This document shows, one piece after another, positions 61,089 through 64,000 of a stretch of DNA of 64,000 bases (within the stretch, counting starts at the first letter, position 1; each line of letters starts with the position of its first letter). The position numbers were made by a program, and so were the translations under genes. This stretch comes from Armillaria gallica (taxonomy: Eukaryota; Basidiomycota; Agaricomycetes; Agaricales; Physalacriaceae): assembly GCA_037576215.1 (NCBI GenBank), contig JBANDB010000001.1, positions 3,844,001 to 3,908,000 of the forward strand, given 5' to 3'. Under the pieces are notes generated by a model. The model had not been told where the DNA came from and did not search any database. It saw nothing but the letters and a program-made list of their open reading frames with translations.

Positions 61089-62755
61089 CTAAACTCCGTC
61101 GTCCGCAGCTGCACCTCTTCTTCTCTTCATCTTCCCAGCATCCTTGACCCTCTTTTTCCATCCCCGAGTCAATTCCCCCTTACTCTCTTCCCACCTCTTC
61201 CTGATATCCTCCTCCGTCCCCGTTCTATGGAACCCACCCGTAGAAGACAGAGACGTCGTCCAATGTTTCTCTCGAGCAACATCGAATAGATCTTTCACCC
61301 TCGGTCTGGAAGCAGAAGGCTCCGCAGTGGGGAAGGAAGATGGTAATGGGAAGAAGAGTGGTTTTTTAGGGTCTAGAACCAGATGGGACGATGCTGGTGT
61401 GGGAGTAGGGACTACTTCGACAGTTGGGAGCGGCTCCTGTACCGCCACTGCCGTCGGGAATGTGACATCCTCGTCGATCTCAAAGTCGAGACCAAGATGT
61501 CCCATAAGCGAGAAACCGCCTGTTGCAAATCATCAGCTCTATACGCATGAGAAATAGAAATAAATTACCTTCATCTGCACGAGGAGCAAACAAGTCTTTT
61601 AGTTTTGATTTCGTGGTGCTCGCAGTCGCCTTAACTTCCGTCGTAGGCTCGTCTAGTGGAGAAGGGTCCCTTGGTTTCTCCAGTGAGGTGTCTAACGGGA
61701 CCACCTCGTAGTCAGCCTCACCGTCGCCCTCCAACAGACGCGGTTCTTCTACGTCAATGTCAGAGGCGATGCTCTCCACGCCGCCCCATTCCTTCGTATT
61801 GTCGCTGCTACCGAAGAGTGATTTCAGTAGACCCAGAGTCTCATGCTTTTCTGCAGTCAAGTCAAAGGGTGAGTCACGTAAAGATTGAGATTGAGATGGC
61901 GCCATCGGTGTCATCTTCTGCACAGCAGAATCGTTCCCAGAATCCTCTTCGCCTGATGTGTCGGAAGTAGCATCCTGCTGTTCCTCCATATCTTTATCTT
62001 CGTCTTCGTCTTCATCCTCAGCGTCGTCTCTTTCCTCCAAAGGAACTCCGCCTCCCAAAAAGACCCCCGTCAGATGCGCTCCTTCCCACCGTCTCATATC
62101 GATCGTCCTCCTTCGAGCACGAACAAGAGGGATTTTTCGTTTCTTTGATGCCTTTCCCTCAGCAGGCGGTTTGGTCAGTGGCATTAGAGGTCTTTCGGGC
62201 CTCATACGCATAGGTCGCATGATTCTTCCGAGGGCCGTCACCGTCCATCCAGCACGCAAATGGGCATCTTGCGGCGTCACCAATGACATATCCTCCGCTT
62301 CGACAGCGGTGTATTTGGAGCGTCGTTGTTTCTTCTTGGGTGATGGCGTATCTTGGGCTTCAGCTCGTTCCTTTTCTATCCTGAATATGTTCTTGAAGTG
62401 AGGAATAAACATAAGGAAAGGAGGCTCACCTTTGAGCAAAATCGGGTTTTGCATCACCTATCCGAAGTTTGGCACCCTTCCAAGTAGACCCACTGAGGAC
62501 ATTTGCGCCTATGTTCCTGTACATTAGCAGGGCATCCTTTCCGAGGGATAACTTCAGCTCACATTTCGCTAATTGCGCCGGAGTACCCTCCAATGTCGCG
62601 TAGCCAAATTTTCTTGGTTGACCGACACCATCTAAGAGCTCAAAGCCGTCGAGAGCCTTTACAGTCCCAAATGTCGATAGCCTCTTCGACAGGTCAGCTG
62701 AGGACAAAGACGGAGTCAGACCAGAGATGTGCAGCCGTTTCGTTATAGTTTCCAT
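61089..62755 (-). CDS. NOL8-like nucleolar RRM protein
   Basis: Putative nucleolar RNA-binding ribosome-biogenesis factor. The RRM opens METITKRLHISGLTPSLSSA and runs through RLSTFGTVKALDGFELLDG. Across a 53-nt intron it reads AKC|ANVLSGSTWKGAKLRIGD, then AKPDFAQR, the NOL8-type end of the domain. The middle is disordered and acidic (DDAEDEDEDEDKDMEEQQ), with basic motifs such as SPKKKQRRSKY and KASKKRKIPLVRARRR that could be nucleolar signals. The C-terminus has LDPKKPLFFPLPSSF, and RKRWEESKGELTRGWKKRVK ending KMKRRRGAAADDGV, like the FF...W...KK tail of NOL8. About 510 residues in four exons. Confidence 0.75.
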
Positions 62756-63243
62756 TCGAGTTGGATGATGGGCTGGAAGAAAAATACCGTCGGTATTCGG
62801 TCCGATTATCCGATCGTGGTTGTCTTCCTCCAGAGCTTGTAGAAATAATCATACATGAAGTCTGGTACTCTGATATGCCTTCTCAGGGTATGTTTACTTA
62901 TCAACAACCTCGCGTTTATACTATCAATGCCAAAACCAAGTTTGAAAATCCATCATCCAAGTATCATGAATTCATCCCCCGGCTTACTCGTACCGCTTCG
63001 TCGACCTCTGAGAAAACGAAAGCGACAGGAAGCGTCCCAGATAGACAAAAAAGTGGAAGAGAAAAGGAATCGCAAAAAAATTGGTGATGATTATTCTGGC
63101 TGACTGTATACTAAGAAAGGTTGATGAGTGGACAACCTACTACGCGTCTGTTTCTTTCCATAACCGCAGACCTTTGCCGCAGCGCAGACTGTTCTGCACT
63201 ACAGAAAAGGCCTATATACCGTGAATCTCGCAAAAGTGAGGAT
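62756..63243. other. Intergenic upstream of the NOL8-like gene
   Basis: No supported gene. An open plus-strand frame from 62761 covers part of it but has no recognisable domain. Confidence 0.4.
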
Positions 63244-63359
63244 CAGTATGTGAATGACTCAGAGAAAGATAGCACTTACCCCCAACACCCAACTTGGGAT
63301 GACCGCTCAAAAGGAAACGGTGCACCCGCCGAAACCTCCTTGAGCGGCCAATCCCAAGT
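63244..63359. repeat. Direct repeat right of the NOL8-like gene
   Basis: Second copy of 60933-61039. On the minus strand it keeps the coding-like block ending at a ggtaag donor, so it looks like an exon end plus intron start of the same lost gene. Confidence 0.65.
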
Positions 63360-63548
63360 CGGCACCCATCCACATACATGCTGTCAGCTCATCGAAACAT
63401 GAAGACTCTCCACGAACACTGATACCGACCGCATCGACGCGCTGCACGCTGCGCTCGACCGTCGCCAGGAGCCCACCATCACGGTGAGTTAAAATAATCA
63501 ACAGACAACGAAATACCGTTGCACCCCAGCGCTACGCTCAGAGGGTGA

Positions 63549-64000
63549 TCACATCTTCCGAAGGAGCTTCGCCTTGAGTGTCTTCAAGAAAGTCGCCCTC
63601 TTCTCAACTACGACCCCGACGACGGGCTTCTCGCCCTCCGACTCGGACTCGGACTCCTGAGGCGAAGCGAGGACGCGAGGAGAGAACGAGGGGTGGGATA
63701 CCTCGTTCGCGGCGGAAGTAGGAGTAGCAGGAGCCGAATCGTCGTCGTCAGAGGACTCAAAGCTTGCGACGCACGTGTCGGCAGCGGGAGGTGCGACCTC
63801 TGAGAACAGCTCAAGGGGATCCATTTCGAGGACCCACTCACAATCGTCCGAGTCTTGAGAGTAGATTGACACGTCGTCGTCGTACTCTTCTTCGCAGAAA
63901 GACTCTTGAGAATAGATGGAAATATCGGCGTCGCCATAAGAAGGAAGAGAAGGCAAAGCGCAGGCAGGAGGAGGGCCAGGCTTAGGGAGGTTATAGATGG
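63549..64000 (-). CDS. Acidic orphan protein, 5' end outside window
   Basis: Unrecognised. The open frame enters from the right edge (LPKPGPPPACALPSLPSYGD) with no ATG inside the window, so it is 5'-partial. Two copies of a D-x-SIYSQ-x-S motif stand close together (ADISIYSQESFCEEEYDD and DVSIYSQDSDDCEW). Next are EMDPLELFSEVAPP, a Ser/Glu-rich disordered region (ESESESEGE) and a basic C-terminal helix RATFLKTLKAKLLRKM. The stop is at 63549. The Ser-Tyr-Ser-Gln context is phosphorylation-like, which is an inference. The layout, PPAC-LP near the start and a basic FLxxL helix at the end, resembles the orphan at 35979. Confidence 0.55.
   Translation of the reverse strand, partial: IYNLPKPGPPPACALPSLPSYGDADISIYSQESFCEEEYDDDVSIYSQDSDDCEWVLEMDPLELFSEVAPPAADTCVASFESSDDDDSAPATPTSAANEVSHPSFSPRVLASPQESESESEGEKPVVGVVVEKRATFLKTLKAKLLRKM

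Noticed and set aside
61144..62401. Plus-strand frames opposite the NOL8-like gene
   Set aside because: Antisense of acidic low-complexity coding sequence gives long Ser-rich frames; the minus strand has the RRM and proper splice sites.

Overview
The window is nuclear DNA of a filamentous fungus, most likely a mushroom-forming basidiomycete (Agaricomycetes). The evidence is dense short GT-AG introns of about 45-65 nt, often several per gene, a tiny 13-nt first exon, DUF6534 and DUF3433 membrane proteins, a fungal RNA-silencing RNA-dependent RNA polymerase and small fungus-only protein families. I saw no bacterial operons, CRISPR arrays, rRNA, tRNA or intact transposon. Gene models were assembled by eye from reading frames and splice signals, so exon edges are approximate unless stated.

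Left third (1-22 kb): the 5' half of ATP-citrate lyase, a glycerol-dehydrogenase-type enzyme, two tandem cystathionine gamma-synthase-like genes whose 5' leaders are almost identical, a head-to-head pair of related genes of unknown function with mitochondrial-type N-termini, an FAD monooxygenase, a secreted GPI-anchored protein, succinate dehydrogenase iron-sulfur subunit and a DUF3433 membrane protein. From 22.3 to 25.8 kb lie two broken paralogues of the head-to-head family.

Middle (26-52 kb): a DUF6534 membrane protein, proteasome subunit Rpn7, the tRNA m5C methyltransferase Trm4, a serine/aspartate-rich orphan, a gene-poor stretch (36.6-39.4 kb), an F-box/LRR-like protein, a seven-helix GPCR-like receptor, a large RNA-dependent RNA polymerase with a DYDGD catalytic site, a peroxisomal half-ABC transporter (tail-to-tail with the polymerase) and a secreted beta-trefoil protein.

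Right end (52-64 kb): decayed sequence, then an array of four tandem paralogues of a small two-part protein family with variable tails, a NOL8-like nucleolar RRM protein bracketed by two copies of a degenerate gene fragment, and the 3' part of an acidic orphan gene. Conserved housekeeping genes (ATP-citrate lyase, SDH2, RPN7, TRM4, ABCD, NOL8-like) alternate with lineage-specific families that are duplicating and decaying in place. The best candidates for undescribed biology are the four-gene array, the mitochondrial-type paralogue family and the shared upstream ORF in the duplicated methionine-pathway genes.
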